A DNA stretch of 64,000 bases from Agriotes lineatus (lineage: Eukaryota; Arthropoda; Insecta; Coleoptera; Elateridae), in NCBI GenBank assembly GCA_940337035.1, contig CALNHX010000286.1, positions 1-64,000 on the forward strand. Direction: 5' to 3'. The stretch's first letter is position 1. Every line of letters begins with the position of its first letter. The notes under the pieces are model-generated. The model was not told the origin of the DNA. It worked only from the letters and a program-made list of their open reading frames with translations, and did no database searches. This document shows positions 30,650 to 42,240 of the stretch, piece after piece. The translations under genes and the position numbers were made by a program.

Positions 30650-31840
30650 CAGTTATAAATAAATTGCGTATTATTAATCTTATCTGATCTATTAAACCAG
30701 TAGATACATTTAAACTTTTCATGGAATATCTATTGATCCTATTTTTAGTGTTAAGCAATGTGGATATATTCGACTGAAATTTAACGAATCTATTAATTTC
30801 ATATAAAATTATAAAATGTTGTCATTATGTGATACAATTGTATTTACACTCAAATATTGCTTTTCATATTCAGGCAAGAGAGATATAATTTTGTTGCGTT
30901 TCACGCAAGAGCGAACAAAACTCCAAATGAACTCGCGCGAATAATATGACCCTTTTGTGCACGAATTTTTTTTGCTTGTTTGCAACTAAGTCCGCCAATC
31001 GGCGCGTACTAAAATGTCCAATAATTTGCTTGTACACCAAAACTTCGCCGAACGGCTTGGGGCACACAAAGAAGCAAAATCAGACTAACTCCCATCGAAT
31101 TGCAGAATGCGATAAACCGTGCAAGCTGCCAGCTTTGCTGTAAAAATGAGACGAAAGCTGAAGTGCCATGAGTCCGAGCACCACCAAAAAAAAATCATCG
31201 CCAACCTAACAAATTTGGATGGGCGCGAATTGAGCCCTTTATAATACAAGCAGACGCATGTCGCACAAGTTGCATAAAATCTTGCATCACAGTACTTTTG
31301 CGTTTACATGTTGGTGGCCATGATGCAACCAGAACATAACCCTACAACGTCAAAGAGTTCACTCGTTGTGGGTTATATTATCTATGCTCGCTGTTCTAGC
31401 TTCTAACCTTGTGTTTGAGTTGCCAACTGTGTTCGTTTTTCTGTGTCTTTTTGCCTTTTATGCGTTGCCTCTCATATTCTTTATTAAAAAATCAGTCTAT
31501 TTCAACACTAAGCAATACTTTTTTTGGATATAAGGTAAGCCCAAAACATTGATTCATTTTTGAATGAACTATTTACGGTCTTTCTTGTTTTTCAGATTTC
31601 AAAATCTTTGAGCATGACCGGTTGTTCAGCCTCCGAATTAGTACTATTAAACGTATAGACAATAGACATTAACATATTTTCATTTTCTGAAAAGCAACTA
31701 ATTCTTTGAATTTGCCGCTTTTGTGATGTGATTCAATATGGCTGACAAGCATGCTCGTATTATAGAGGTGCTTTAGGCGCGAATCGAATATCGGCACTAA
31801 AGGTTCACACAGTATCAACCGCTAAGAGATCATTTACACC
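30650..31840. other. No recognised gene
   Basis: AT-rich sequence between Helitron-derived pieces. Small frames at 30870-31143 on both strands have no recognised domain. Around 31300-31380 there is a short GATGCAACCAGAACATAACC stretch of mixed composition. Probably Helitron-internal or flanking DNA. Confidence 0.35.
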
Positions 31841-31844
31841 GTAG

Positions 31845-32830
31845 CACCCTTTGAGGGTGAATTCCAAAAATCCCTGGAAATAATTTGGTCTATTTATAAG
31901 ATGATCTAATATGCAAAATTTTAACTACCTATCTGTAGTAGTTTCTTCGTTAAAGTAATCTTTAAAAAACAGCTCTATCTCATTTTGAGGAGATGCATTC
32001 TGCAAAACCCTGAAAATGGTTTGACATGATTTGTAAAACGAACTTACATGTCGAATTTCGACTTCTTACCTGTATGTATCTCGTGACGATCTTTAGAAAA
32101 ACACATCTACCCCATTTAATCCTTTCGGGAGTTAATTTCGAAAAGCCTGAAATTGATTTGACCTAATTAGTAAAACGATTTAATATGCCGAATTTCAATT
32201 TCCTGCCTGTAATAATTACTTTGTGGCTATTTTTAGAATAACACTTCTGGTCTATTTAACCAGTTTGAGGGGATGTATTTGGAAAAACCCTAAAAATTAT
32301 TTCTGGTTAGTAAAACGATATAAAATGCCGAATTTTAACTTACTGGCTGTAGTAGTTTTCCCGTGGCGATATTTTGACAAACAGATTTGTTTCATTTAAC
32401 CCTAAAGGAATGAATTCTCCAAAACCCTAAAACTGATTTGACCCGATTTGAAAAATGTTCTAATATGCTCAATTTCACTTTCTATACTTGTAGTAGTTTC
32501 CTTAGAGCGATATTTAAAAAAAACATTTTTTCCCATTTAACCTCTTTCGGGGATGAATTCTGCAAAACCTTGATATCTACTTGATCTGATTTGTAAAACG
32601 AACTAATATGTAGAATTTCAGCTTCCCACCTGTAGTAGTTTCCTCGTTGTAGTTCTTTACAAAAACAGGTCTATCACATTTAGCACCTTTGGAGGAATTA
32701 ATTTCGAAAAACTCTGAAAATTGTTTGACCCTACTTGTAAAATGAACTAATATGGCAAATTACAACTTCTTACCTTCTCCAGAGTCTATTATGTAACGAT
32801 CTGTGAAGTAGAAGTCAATCCCGTCGAATA
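31845..32830. repeat. Tandem array of a 137-144-bp unit, about seven copies
   Basis: The anchor ATG(C/T)(A/C)(G/A)AATTT(T/C) recurs at 31911, 32048, 32185, 32325, 32465, 32608 and 32752, giving spacings of 137, 137, 140, 140, 143 and 144. Each unit then carries CTGTAGTAGTTTCC-type sequence, a CATTTAACC block, GATGAATTCTGCAAAACCCT-type sequence and TTTGACCTGATTTGTAAAAC-type sequence. Copies differ by perhaps a quarter to a third, so the array is old. It lies between two Helitron helicase remnants. Confidence 0.9.
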
Positions 32831-32869
32831 AAGGGTAAAAGCACTTCTTTGTAAACGATATTGGATGTT

Positions 32870-33560
32870 TTTCCTTCTGATTTGAGCACCACCAAGTTGT
32901 TTGGAGAACTGACCCCTAAACAGTCTAGATAAAGTTGATCGAGAAAAAAACAGTCTTGCATCAAGTCGACCCAGCCTGATTCAGCGACTGTTCTTGCACC
33001 TTATTGATCGTCATAGCAAAGCAGGTTTTTACGGAAAATTGCAGTCTATTAAATTAAAAAGAATAGTCTGAAAGAATAAGGGTTATTCGAGGATTGAAGA
33101 CTGTCTCAGTGTGTCCCCTTCTCCAAAACCTATGAAAATGTTGGCCTCAGTGACGTTACGATGCGGAGTTTTCACCTGCAGTCGAAGTTGGGAGTCTTCG
33201 CATTTCTCATTAGTGTAAGTGCTTTAACTTTCAAAGGCAGGCGATTTGGAAGAAGTCCGACAGGGTAGAGATTGTAGTAAAACTTAACGTGGTAGTGCAC
33301 TGTGTCATCTACCTCTACCACAGTGTTAATCTATTGATAGATTTTTTCCTCCGAATGAAAGGCTCCGAGGTGTGTGTTGTTAATTTTTAGTGCATTATCA
33401 TTCTTCAAAGTGATACTCGCTTTTCTTTGAAGCCAGGACACATGTTTTGCAGTTATGTTCTTAATGTCGGAATATATTATGTAAGTGAGGCTGGCGATAT
33501 CTGTCACGGCTTGACATAGGTTTTCGTTGCCGAGTTTCAAGATAAGTTTAGAAAACTGTT
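32870..33560 (-). pseudogene. Helitron helicase C-terminal region, fragment B
   Basis: Reading 33540 to 32870 on the minus strand: HVSWLQRKASITLKNDNALK and INNTHLGAFHSEEKIY (the ILxxKNxxVxxIN block), FYYNLYPVGLLPNRLPLKV (matching GLPPHxLxLKVG), then FAMTINKVQEQSLNQAG (helicase motif) and SPNNLVVLKSEGKTSNIVYK, the usual Helitron C-terminus (KNIVYxEVL). Frame changes and stops occur between blocks. In active Helitrons this helicase works with an HUH Rep domain in rolling-circle-type transposition; no Rep domain is visible here. Confidence 0.75.
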
Positions 33561-33739
33561 CGGTCTTGGAATATCCTCTCAGGTAAACCCTTATGTAAAT
33601 TCAAGACAATATGTTTTTACTGTACTAATACTGCATTTTTAAAATTACTATTATAACACGTATTTGTCTTGAGAGCAACTATCATTTAAATATCATCGTC
33701 GAGATGACAAAACCACAGTAAATAAATAACCACTAATGG

Positions 33740-34100
33740 GACCCGTTGAAAAATATTTTGCAATTTACAAAACTACTTTGTAGACAATTTTTAACGTACG
33801 GCACTATCCATCAGGTAAAATTCGAATTTTTAAGTTTTCAAAACTACTCGCAAGTGACATTGCTACATACACTTGACTAAGGTACTATTAAAGCACTCTA
33901 CACTTGACCATAGCTAAATACTGGTTGTGACGAATATTATATATTCCTACTTTATCCAGAGTTTGTATTTGTCGTTTATTAATTGTCATCGTACATGCTA
34001 GGCGCACAGAGAAAATGGAAAGGGTACCACATAGAACAGCTAGAAGGCCGAATAGAATTTTGAAATAATAGATTACAAACGCGATGACTGAATGCAACCT
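33740..34100 (-). pseudogene. Helitron helicase C-terminal fragment C
   Basis: The minus frame from 34097 contains FSVRLACTMTINKRQIQTL, DKVGIYN and LAMVKC, the same motif region as fragment A. GGACCCGTTG..AAAATATTTTGCAA and GTAAAATTCGAATTTTTAAG-type flanks parallel 30300-30400. A small internal duplication is present (CACTTGACTAAGG / CACTTGACCATAG at about 33870-33912). Confidence 0.7.
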
Positions 34101-34109
34101 AACCGAAAG

Positions 34110-36765
34110 AAACTGTGAGGATAGAACAGTATGAAAAACAGGTGTCGAATAACGTCTAAAGACGTTTTAACGATATACGTATGCCTGTATTAACAGGAAA
34201 AGCTATGAACCAGTGTGTAAATAAGCACATCCACATAATTATAATAAGCAGAAAAAACACCTTACAGCATCTGAGCAATACCGATTTTCTTTAACTGTCA
34301 TTTTACATTTATTTTGACGTTTGTCTTACGAATCAGTAGACCGTTGATTTCAAATAAACATTTAGTAGTTACAGTAGTCCACTGCAAAAATTCAGCAAAA
34401 CGCCGCAGGCTGACTGCGAGAATATACCTGGTTTACTGCTACTGCATGGCCGGTTGCAACCACATGGGAGCTACAATATGATGGTTTTTCTAAAAAATTA
34501 TCAATTTATTTTCAATTTAGGACTTTTTTGCACATCTACACGGTGACGATTTTCATTTAAAAAGGATTATCGAAATCGGCCCAGTAGAAGACTCAAAATA
34601 GATGTCGAAAGAAAACGCTTCACGTTTTAAATATATTGCAATGGATACGTGTGTATGATTTTTATATTTACTTTTTACTTTTACTTCGCGTTCCAATACA
34701 TATTAATAATTACACCAAGGCTCAAATATGATATTATTTGTATGCTTATTTAATTCAAGTGTTGAAACCTTTAAACTTTATCATAACTTTACATTGAATT
34801 ATATTTCAAGATACATGAGTACTCCTTTTCCTCAGGGTATGGTTCGTAAAAATCTAGTTAGTTGTTTGTTGCTGCAATTACTGAATGTCACTTGCTGTTA
34901 ACTATTATTTCCAAGCAGTGTTTAATGAAATCCCCCAATCAATATGACATAAATAAAATCCTTTACAATGGTTTTGACTGTATGATATTTAGATTCAAAT
35001 TTGCATATATTATTTAAAATACTTCTGTCATTAATTTTTAAATTAAATGTCAAACTGACAGCATCATCCCTGTAATCTGGGTAAGTAATTTATTTTTATA
35101 ATGTCTCTTTCTTAATATTAATTAATCACCTTTTATTTATTCAGATACCTTCAACTTTATCACTTACTTTGCACTGACACTTCCAAACTCCAACAAAAAT
35201 ACGATACCTTTTGCAGCCCTATAGACAGCTCCGATTTCCAACTATTGGCAGCATCTCCAACACGCCGTATTTATTGTATCTCCACCATCTAACAATGTAT
35301 CCATATCTAATTGACAAATTGTAGCCTCCACCAGTGATCCCGTGCAAAGTTCATACAATCCGCAACAGACCAAAACTCCTGTACGGCCTCGGACCAGCGC
35401 CCCTCGCAGCTCACACAATGTCACCTTCCCTGCAATGTACTGGACCTCTGCTACACACCCAATTGGTTCTGCTTTCTTCAATCCCAGTTTTAATTGTATT
35501 TGATATTTCAAAAATCGTGCCTTGGACTATATTTATTTTATTTGTAATGTACAACCAACATACCCCTTTACGTTTAATTAAAATTCTTCGTTATTTTAAT
35601 GGGTTTTATTATGTATTTACACAATTACAAAATTTTTATATCAAATTTTTTGTTGTTTTTTTAAGTTGTTATTCTAATAATCATTCCAATTTTTATAGCT
35701 ATCCTAGACTACCATTATTCCTGCCTGCTACATGTTATAAATAATTTGAATGGTGCTCACTTTATAAATTGTTACAAATAGAATTTTATTCTGTCGTATG
35801 CAACATTCAACTTTGTATTTATTGTTAATTCTTGTTACCAACATCAAGTAGTACTCATTATGTAATAACTTTCTTTTAAAATGTACTTTGAATCTTTGAG
35901 TTTCAATTATTATTCAATTAAATAAGCAATCATTAACACAATTTTTCACATTTTATCATTTCAGTATAATTACTGTATTGAACTTTTCATTTTAGATTCA
36001 TGCAAATAAATAACCGTATTTAATGTAATACATGGCCTCTATATACCATAGCAATATAGATGTTCTTATAGTGAGGTATAATATAAAGTTGTATGGGGAT
36101 GCTCAACTACGGGTAGGCGTACATCTAGGGGTACACCGGATAGTTCCAAGGGATGCCTCTGGTTGTTTATACAAAATGGTAGACTTTATTTGTATTGTTT
36201 AAAAAATATAGTTATACTATAGAAAATTATATGTGGACCCGTTTTCCACAATGCGAAACAATTCTGTCTTATCCACAAAAGAAGAAATTGAACTGATCGA
36301 TATTTTTTGTGAAATCACATACATACTTTTGTGTCTCCAGTATCATTTTGGGCACGTCTACTGGGACCTTTCTAAATATAGCCGATAAAGCAGTGAGAAG
36401 GCTTTTTCCATTTCTAAGTAAGTACGTAGTTAATGCGAGTGTGGCTTTTCCAAATATATTCTATTGACTCACGCCCAAATGAATTTATTTTGGATTTTTA
36501 GAACCCCCTGAAGGCAATAACGTTGATCATAATTAAAATGGCACTCTGTTTTTTTCTAAAAGTGCTGTCCTATAAAAAGGACACTGGGAGGTATGTGCAT
36601 ATTTGTGTTAATAAAAATAAAATTCGAAAATTGAAAATTGGTCTCAAAAGCTAACAATACAAAAATAATTGTATAAAAAGCATTGGCAAACAAACACGAA
36701 CATTTCAATAGAACTTGTAGAAACTGTTTTTCGATGATATTTTAGAAAACACCCTTTGCACAATG
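34110..36765. other. No firm gene; one C-rich stretch with an open frame
   Basis: Mostly AT-rich. At about 35160-35500 the composition becomes C-rich, with a plus frame rich in Pro, Ser, Thr and Gln (SSYNPQQTKTPVRPRTSAPR..) ending near 35515, and open frames on the opposite strand. A GTAAGT at about 35080 and CAG near 35143 could be splice sites. The region resembles 10420-10690 and 56340-56510 in layout, but sequence identity is weak. At about 36350-36420 a frame reads FLNIADKAVRRLFPF just before GTAAGT; no family was recognised. Confidence 0.35.
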
Positions 36766-36770
36766 TAATG

Positions 36771-37590
36771 TGTTACGTGCAGAATGCGCCGCCTGCCATA
36801 TTTCGAATTTGAACGCTATTTTCCCTCGCGTTGCTCATTGGCGTCTGGCCGTGTCTTCTGGCGATAGCTGGAAAAACCATTGGCAGGCCGAGACTCGCTG
36901 CCTTCTTCTTCGCCAGCTGTCGAAGCGAGCAGTTCGCTAGTGGTATTCACTAGTTCGTGGATGCTTATTTAGGGCTATTTGGTTGAGTTGGATATGTGGA
37001 GTTAGGAGTGCCCTCACGTTTCGTGGTTTGAAGCCCCCCGAACATATTTAAGGACGTTGGTTTCCTTCGCTACGGCGGATATATTCGGTGTTAGCATATT
37101 CGAGCTGTTCTTTTCTGCGCCCAAAAACGCTGAGAAGCCTGCCCGTGCGTGTTCTATTAGAACTTTTGTTTTCCGTCTTACAGAAAGTCGTACTAGGCAA
37201 CATTTCGTCATCGAGCCGTACTTGGCGCAAAGTGCGTTTTCGCTCTGAAGTCGCTGGACCTTTTGGCCACGTGCAGCAACGTTTAGCGAGGCGATCTGTT
37301 GAGCCTCCACGGGCCCGCTTCTCCTTGTCGCCGGCGCACAGTTAGGGCACAATAGCGTACCGTATTTCGGAGGTAATTAGCCCCGAGGTTTGGCCTTTCG
37401 ATCGGTGGGAGAGGCGCTGTTATTGCCGGCCATTTAGGCCACCGTCGACCGCAAAACGTTCTCTGCCGACGTCGAATTACGATTGCAGCGACGTCCAGAT
37501 CCAGAGCTCCAAGTCTGTCGCAGCGAGCCGCTGGCGAAGTGACCCATTTTAACATGTTGTAGCCTCTATGTTTTGTCAAAACTGTAAGTA
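36771..37590 (+). promoter_or_regulatory. CpG-rich island; possible promoter plus non-coding first exon, or an LTR
   Basis: This 0.8-kb block is GC- and CpG-rich in AT-rich surroundings. Open frames of 80-110 residues overlap on both strands in several phases, which is what high GC gives by chance, and none has a recognised domain. A donor-like CTGTAAGTAC follows at 37583. The segment from TGTTACG (36771) to TTTTAACA (37554) has LTR-like ends, but flanking bases do not duplicate. So it may be a first exon with promoter, or a diverged solo LTR similar in style to the 1.55-kb LTRs at 40.7 and 45.4 kb. Confidence 0.35.
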
Positions 37591-37899
37591 CATTTAGTGC
37601 ATGTGATACCTAATTAGGGCGGCCTTCATCCTTCATTTCATGCTAGATATAAGTTAGTCAATGTAAAAGTTATATAGTGTATTTATGCATGAAATTAAAC
37701 AATTTTAAATTATCTTTATATGAGTTGTGTTAGCTACGGTTCGTTTGCTTTATTGGAGCTATCTTTCAGGAAGTATTGTGTGCTAGGTACAGAGTTTACA
37801 ATTTTTCCACAGTTCACCGGGGTGCAATTGTCGTACCTTCAAAAATTGTTGGCGCGTTGGGCTTTTTTATATTTAATTAACTCTACCGATATTAATCTT

Positions 37900-39081
37900 C
37901 AGGGCCGTAACTAGGTATAGGCCGAGTAGGCCCCCGCCTACAGGCGCAAGCGGCAAGGGGCGCCAAAATACAACAGTGGCGACAAACTAACTTAAATTTT
38001 TAACAACTGTTGGAGCTGGACTACTGATATTACATATACATTTACTGCTTTGGGCTCATCGCTGATACAGCCGTCCATTGCAACAATCATCAGAATGCCA
38101 CAGACCGATTTTGAGAGCTTACTTGTTTCACTACTATGGTATTTTTCGCTACAATCACTTTTCTGGTAGAATTTGTTCAATGTTAAACACTTCTGCGACC
38201 CTACACGATGGTAAATTTATTTAAAAAAAAAGAATTATCCTGCCGACAAAAAAAGCTTCGCGTGTGGTGTGGTTGCCAATACAGAACCTTATTCTACGTT
38301 CACATGCTACTACGCATAATAATATGTAATTATTTGTTTCTATTGTATTATTTTAACATATTGATATGTCTTTAAAGCTTTTGAACGCACCACATAGGTG
38401 GTCTGATTCTAATTAAAATATTTTTTGCATGTTTAAAATAAAAAAGTTACAAAAGAAAATGTTTTCAACGTCTTTAATACAGAAAGCGCGTTGCAAGAAA
38501 AACAAATTTTGCTAGATCGAATTATGGTTGAAGTCTTCAAAATTCTCTACAAAATATGTGAAAATTACCTTAATGCTGCTAATAATACAGAAACACTTAG
38601 TAAAGCGAATTACATGAATTTGGAAATAAAAAAAACATTGCAGCCAGTGGGATTTGAACCCGTGTTCACTGATAAATGCATATGCTTATTGCGCTATAAA
38701 CGACGCAGTGGCGTTCCGATTTTGGGTGCACCACATGTTTATGTATAGGAATTTGTAAAATATTCTGCTGACTACATAATAATATGTACTTTTTTATTAG
38801 AATCGTGTTTTCTAATCTTGTTTCTGTTCTCATTTTATTTGTGTTGTATTTTCTTATTTTAACATTTAGGTGTTTATTTTTATAATGTTTGAATAAAAAA
38901 TGTTGGATTTATTGTTGAATACCTACCTGTTTGTTTGAATACATTACATCATATATCCGGAGATAAATGTAGAAGTAATACAGTATCATTAATATTTTTT
39001 TGTCACCTATATCGTTTTTGTACTGATGGGCGCAAAAATATTGGCTTGCCTACAATAATAGTTTGCCTAGTTACGGCTCTG
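37900..39081. mobile_element. hAT element, non-autonomous, 8-bp target duplication
   Basis: The ends are CAGGGCCGTAACTAGG at 37900 and the inverse of CAGAGCCGTAACTAGG ending at 39081. Flanks are TTAATCTT at 37892-37899 and TTAATCTT at 39082-39089, an exact 8-bp duplication. CAG ends and 8-bp duplications define hAT. The 1182-bp body has no hAT transposase; an 85-codon frame at 38491-38748 has no known domain and overlaps a tRNA-like stretch. Confidence 0.92.
38645..38712 (-). repeat. tRNA-like (SINE-like) stretch with box B
   Basis: On the minus strand TAGCGCAATAAG (box A-like) is followed after about 24 bases by GGGTTCAAATCCCACTGG (box B and T-arm, self-complementary). Spacing is too short for a normal tRNA, no anticodon arm is convincing and no CCA-side acceptor stem pairs, so this is a tRNA relic or SINE piece within the hAT element. 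Confidence 0.4.
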
Positions 39082-39089
39082 TTAATCTT

Positions 39090-40560
39090 GCTGTCATTTA
39101 TCCCGCGGCCCTACTACCGATTGAGCCGGCGGCCGGCAAATTGCACCCAAGTGTACCTTTTGTGTTATTTGATGCTGCTTGGAAAGATTGCCCAGAATCT
39201 TACATCATAAAGGCCTAATAAATGTTAGACTTGCTGCAAAATGTCTACTAGAGCAATTTGGATATTGACAATGTCGTTGTTTTCAACATTTTTCAGAAAA
39301 TTACCTTTTTCATCCTACCGAACATCATCAGAAACCGTAGGTCTGGATGTCGAAGGAAAAAAAGCTAAGCGGTCTACCTTTTCGAATTCGTTTACAGCGT
39401 TTAAGTTTTAGGTATTTCACTGCAATAGCTTTTCTAAATCCTTTATGCAAATTGATTTTTTGCCATGAGTATTTTGGTATAAAAGAAACGCATTTACAGC
39501 CATATCAATAATGCGGGTCACTAAGCACCAATACCACTTTTTTCCTCTCACCGAAATACCATGTTTTATAAAAGTCAATCATGTTGATCATCACTCTCAT
39601 ATATCTGTTATAATTATAGATCAGCCTTGGCTGAGGAACGGCACCACCATCAAGGAGCAGACGCTAATGGTTCAATTACATCACCGTTTTTTGCCAATGT
39701 CCCATATTTAGTGTTGTTCCACTTTGCGAGGAATACACTCTTGCTCATTATTGCCACTTTAAAATCAAATCTGAAAATAATATTCGCATATAAAACGATT
39801 TCCAAAATAGTGCAAATATTCACAGTAACGGCCAGCATGATATTTATAGCACAGCAAGATTTACAAATATGTAATAAAAAATAAACTAAATATATCTTTG
39901 TTATAAGACACTTGATCTTACAGTATGCTAAAAAATATAAAATATTTAGCTGTGTGGTGTGGTTTACACGAAATCACTAAAACAAACATATGGTGGGACG
40001 ATTAAAAAATATGCAATATAGTCACATCGACAAGCGGGACACACAACTCATTCTTGAAAACTAAATAGGGCTCGATAAACCCTTGTGCATCTATTTTCAG
40101 CCGGTATAAACCCAGAACCAATTATTTACCCCGAAGTGGCCGTAAAAAGTTCCTACACACATTGTCCTCGAAATAAGACGCTGGGTGTTAACGGAATATT
40201 GCACATAAACCGTAATCTTTGACACAGTAGGTATTAAGTGCCAGTTTACTTGGAGATAACCAAATTTTGAAAAAATCGCTGGTAACTTGTGTTTTTTTTT
40301 AAATGCGAGTATTATTAGTAATTTCGTGATTTAAATTCGTAAGAATATAATTAGTATAAGCAGTTTTTTTATTTTTTTGTCATTTTTATAAAATAATAAA
40401 GATTTTTATTTTGTAATAATAGATTATGCTAATATTATGCATATAATAGTCTTAAGACACATCTAACATGCTAAGGGATGCGACAAGAAAAAGGGTTGAT
40501 AACGGCTGTTCTAAAGTTAACGGTTTTGGAGATAATAACGATTTTATTCAAAAAAGACTC
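39090..40560. other. No recognised gene
   Basis: AT-rich. A short GC-rich word (GCGGCCCTACTACCGATTGA, then GCCGGCGGCCGGC) lies at about 39107-39138. Small frames at 39511-39884 lack known domains. Confidence 0.4.
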
Positions 40561-40562
40561 AA

Positions 40563-40662
40563 CGTTACCTAAAATAGTAGATTATGTTATTAGGAGTAAA
40601 AGTGATACTTTATGTGGCGAAGCTGAAGTTTATTTAGCCGAACGTTAGTGAGGCAAATAATT
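40563..40662. repeat. Left part of a foldback split by the LTR element
   Basis: The stretch TATGTTATTAGGAGTA, AAAGTGATACTTTATGTGGC and GAAGCTGAA recurs inverted at 46935-47000 (TTCAGCTAAGCCACATAAAG, TATACTCC, AATAACATATACTATTTTA). Inside, TTATTTAGCC pairs with GGCAAATAA just before the LTR. Removal of the LTR element and one AATT recreates the palindrome. Confidence 0.75.
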
Positions 40663-42215
40663 TGTTACCGTCAATTTTCGCCTTACTGTATTTTCGAGAT
40701 TTTGGTTACCAATAATTTCCGATTTATTGTATGTTCGATGCTTTTCGAATTGCGTTTGGGCACTGCACATTCTTGATACGCAGCCTTGGCTCATTGTTGA
40801 GCGCTCGCGATGCGAAATTGGGTCATCTTGTTCCGGCATTCGATCGAATAAGGTCGCGGAAGTTTTGGCGCTGGTCGACGTCGCCATTCTGGAGAAGGTG
40901 CTTATGGTTGTCTAGGCACTTCTCACCCTTCAGTTAGGAGATTTGTACGCGTCTCGACATTTCTCCGTATGTGAATTTGGAGATTCTGCTAGGTGCAGAC
41001 CTTTTTTGACGTCAAAATTTCCGAGCGAACCATTTGGGGAAACTTATTGTAAGTAGGACCGTTTTCAGCCCCTTTTCGAGTGCCCGCTAACGTTTATTTC
41101 TTAATAATGTAGTCCCCACCTCGTGCTGGGCCCCAAGTACGCTCATACATCTCGGACTTGGCCCCAAATAGGCGAATACCACGACTTGAACATCACGTTC
41201 TGGACCCCAGTTATATCTCGATTACCTCGTGATGGGTCTCCTTTAAGACTTGGAAATCCCGCCTTGTGGCCGCTGCGTTCTGCGATAACGTATCTCGACG
41301 CGCTTACCTGGCGAACTGCTCGTCCCCAGAAGCCCGTTCCTGCAATGCTGTTCGCGCGAAGATAACTTCAAATCAGCCTAAGGTTACCTTACTGCCCTAT
41401 TAATTTGTGCTTCTGTTGAACGGCTCAATCGACGAAGGACTGCCTAAAGTATTTTGGCTTTTAAAGTAAGATTAACGCGATAAACTGGCGCGAGATATGT
41501 AGATAATGGTCTGGACGCATCACTTGATGGCGTATTTTTTTTTAATGTGTAAAGTAAAAGGCTTCCCCTCGCCGCAGTTCTACTTTTGCTGCGGATTGTG
41601 ATATTTATTTATTTATTATATGTACAACAGTATAGAAATTCCTGAGGCGGACGCCCGCTGTAATTTTACTATTTTACATTAACGTCACTATCCGGGAGCC
41701 GCAGGAATTTCCGTTAATTTTATATGCTGGTGTTTTATTTTGGCCACAATATTTTTGTGAACAAGGATCCTTGGGGCAGTTACAATGCATATGCAGGCCT
41801 GAAACTTTTTACCTATGTGTATCTTTTTTATGTGTGTGCCCAACCTTATGAGTGAATAAAACGAACTTGTCATATTTAATTACACTTGATTGTTTGACTC
41901 CGGTTTTGCGCATTTCTAGTAATTTCTCAGTGTTCCGATTTAGCTGGAGCGAAATCTAACAATCGCTGAATCAAGGGGTTAAGGCTTCGTTTTTTTGTTT
42001 TCATAAATCGGTGGCGCCAATCTTTCCATCTTTAGAACTCACGCCGTCTTCGACTGCAGTTGGCAGGCGACCCCCTGATTTGCGATTGATAGTGACTCGC
42101 CTGGGCAGTGCCCGAGTGAGACAATTTGGTGTTTTGATTGCAACTTTGGATCGTAAGCAATTAAAGTAAGTATCATTTCTCCAGCCCCCTTTGTTTGTGC
42201 TTAAAGTTGATAACA
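40663..42215 (+). repeat. 5' LTR of the LARD-like element
   Basis: Begins TGTTACCGTC and ends GTTGATAACA. CpG-rich in its first part, with open frames that are composition artefacts. Identical to the 3' LTR for roughly the first 720 bases, then 15-20 differences by eye over the remainder. Confidence 0.95.
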
Positions 42216-42221
42216 AAAATC

Positions 42222-42240
42222 TGGCGCTCCAACGTGGCAG
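42222..42240 (+). other. Primer-binding site, tRNA-Lys type
   Basis: TGGCGCTCCAACGTGGCAG starts six bases after the LTR. It resembles the complement of the 3' end of a lysine tRNA (TGGCGCCCAACGTGGGGC) with an inserted base and a few mismatches. It primes minus-strand cDNA in LTR elements. Confidence 0.7.

Noticed and set aside
36771..37554. Solo LTR with defined ends
   Set aside because: TGTTACG and TTTTAACA ends can be picked, but the flanking four bases (AATG, TGTT) do not duplicate, so it is not listed as an LTR.
37014..37579. Several overlapping frames as a coding exon
   Set aside because: Frames of similar length exist in several phases on both strands of a CpG-rich block; none has recognisable motifs.
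38645..38712. Functional tRNA gene
   Set aside because: Box A to box B spacing is too short, no acceptor stem pairs and no anticodon arm is credible.
40645..41365. Identical frames in both LTRs as possible genes
   Set aside because: They lie wholly within the two LTR copies, overlap each other on both strands and follow from GC-rich sequence.
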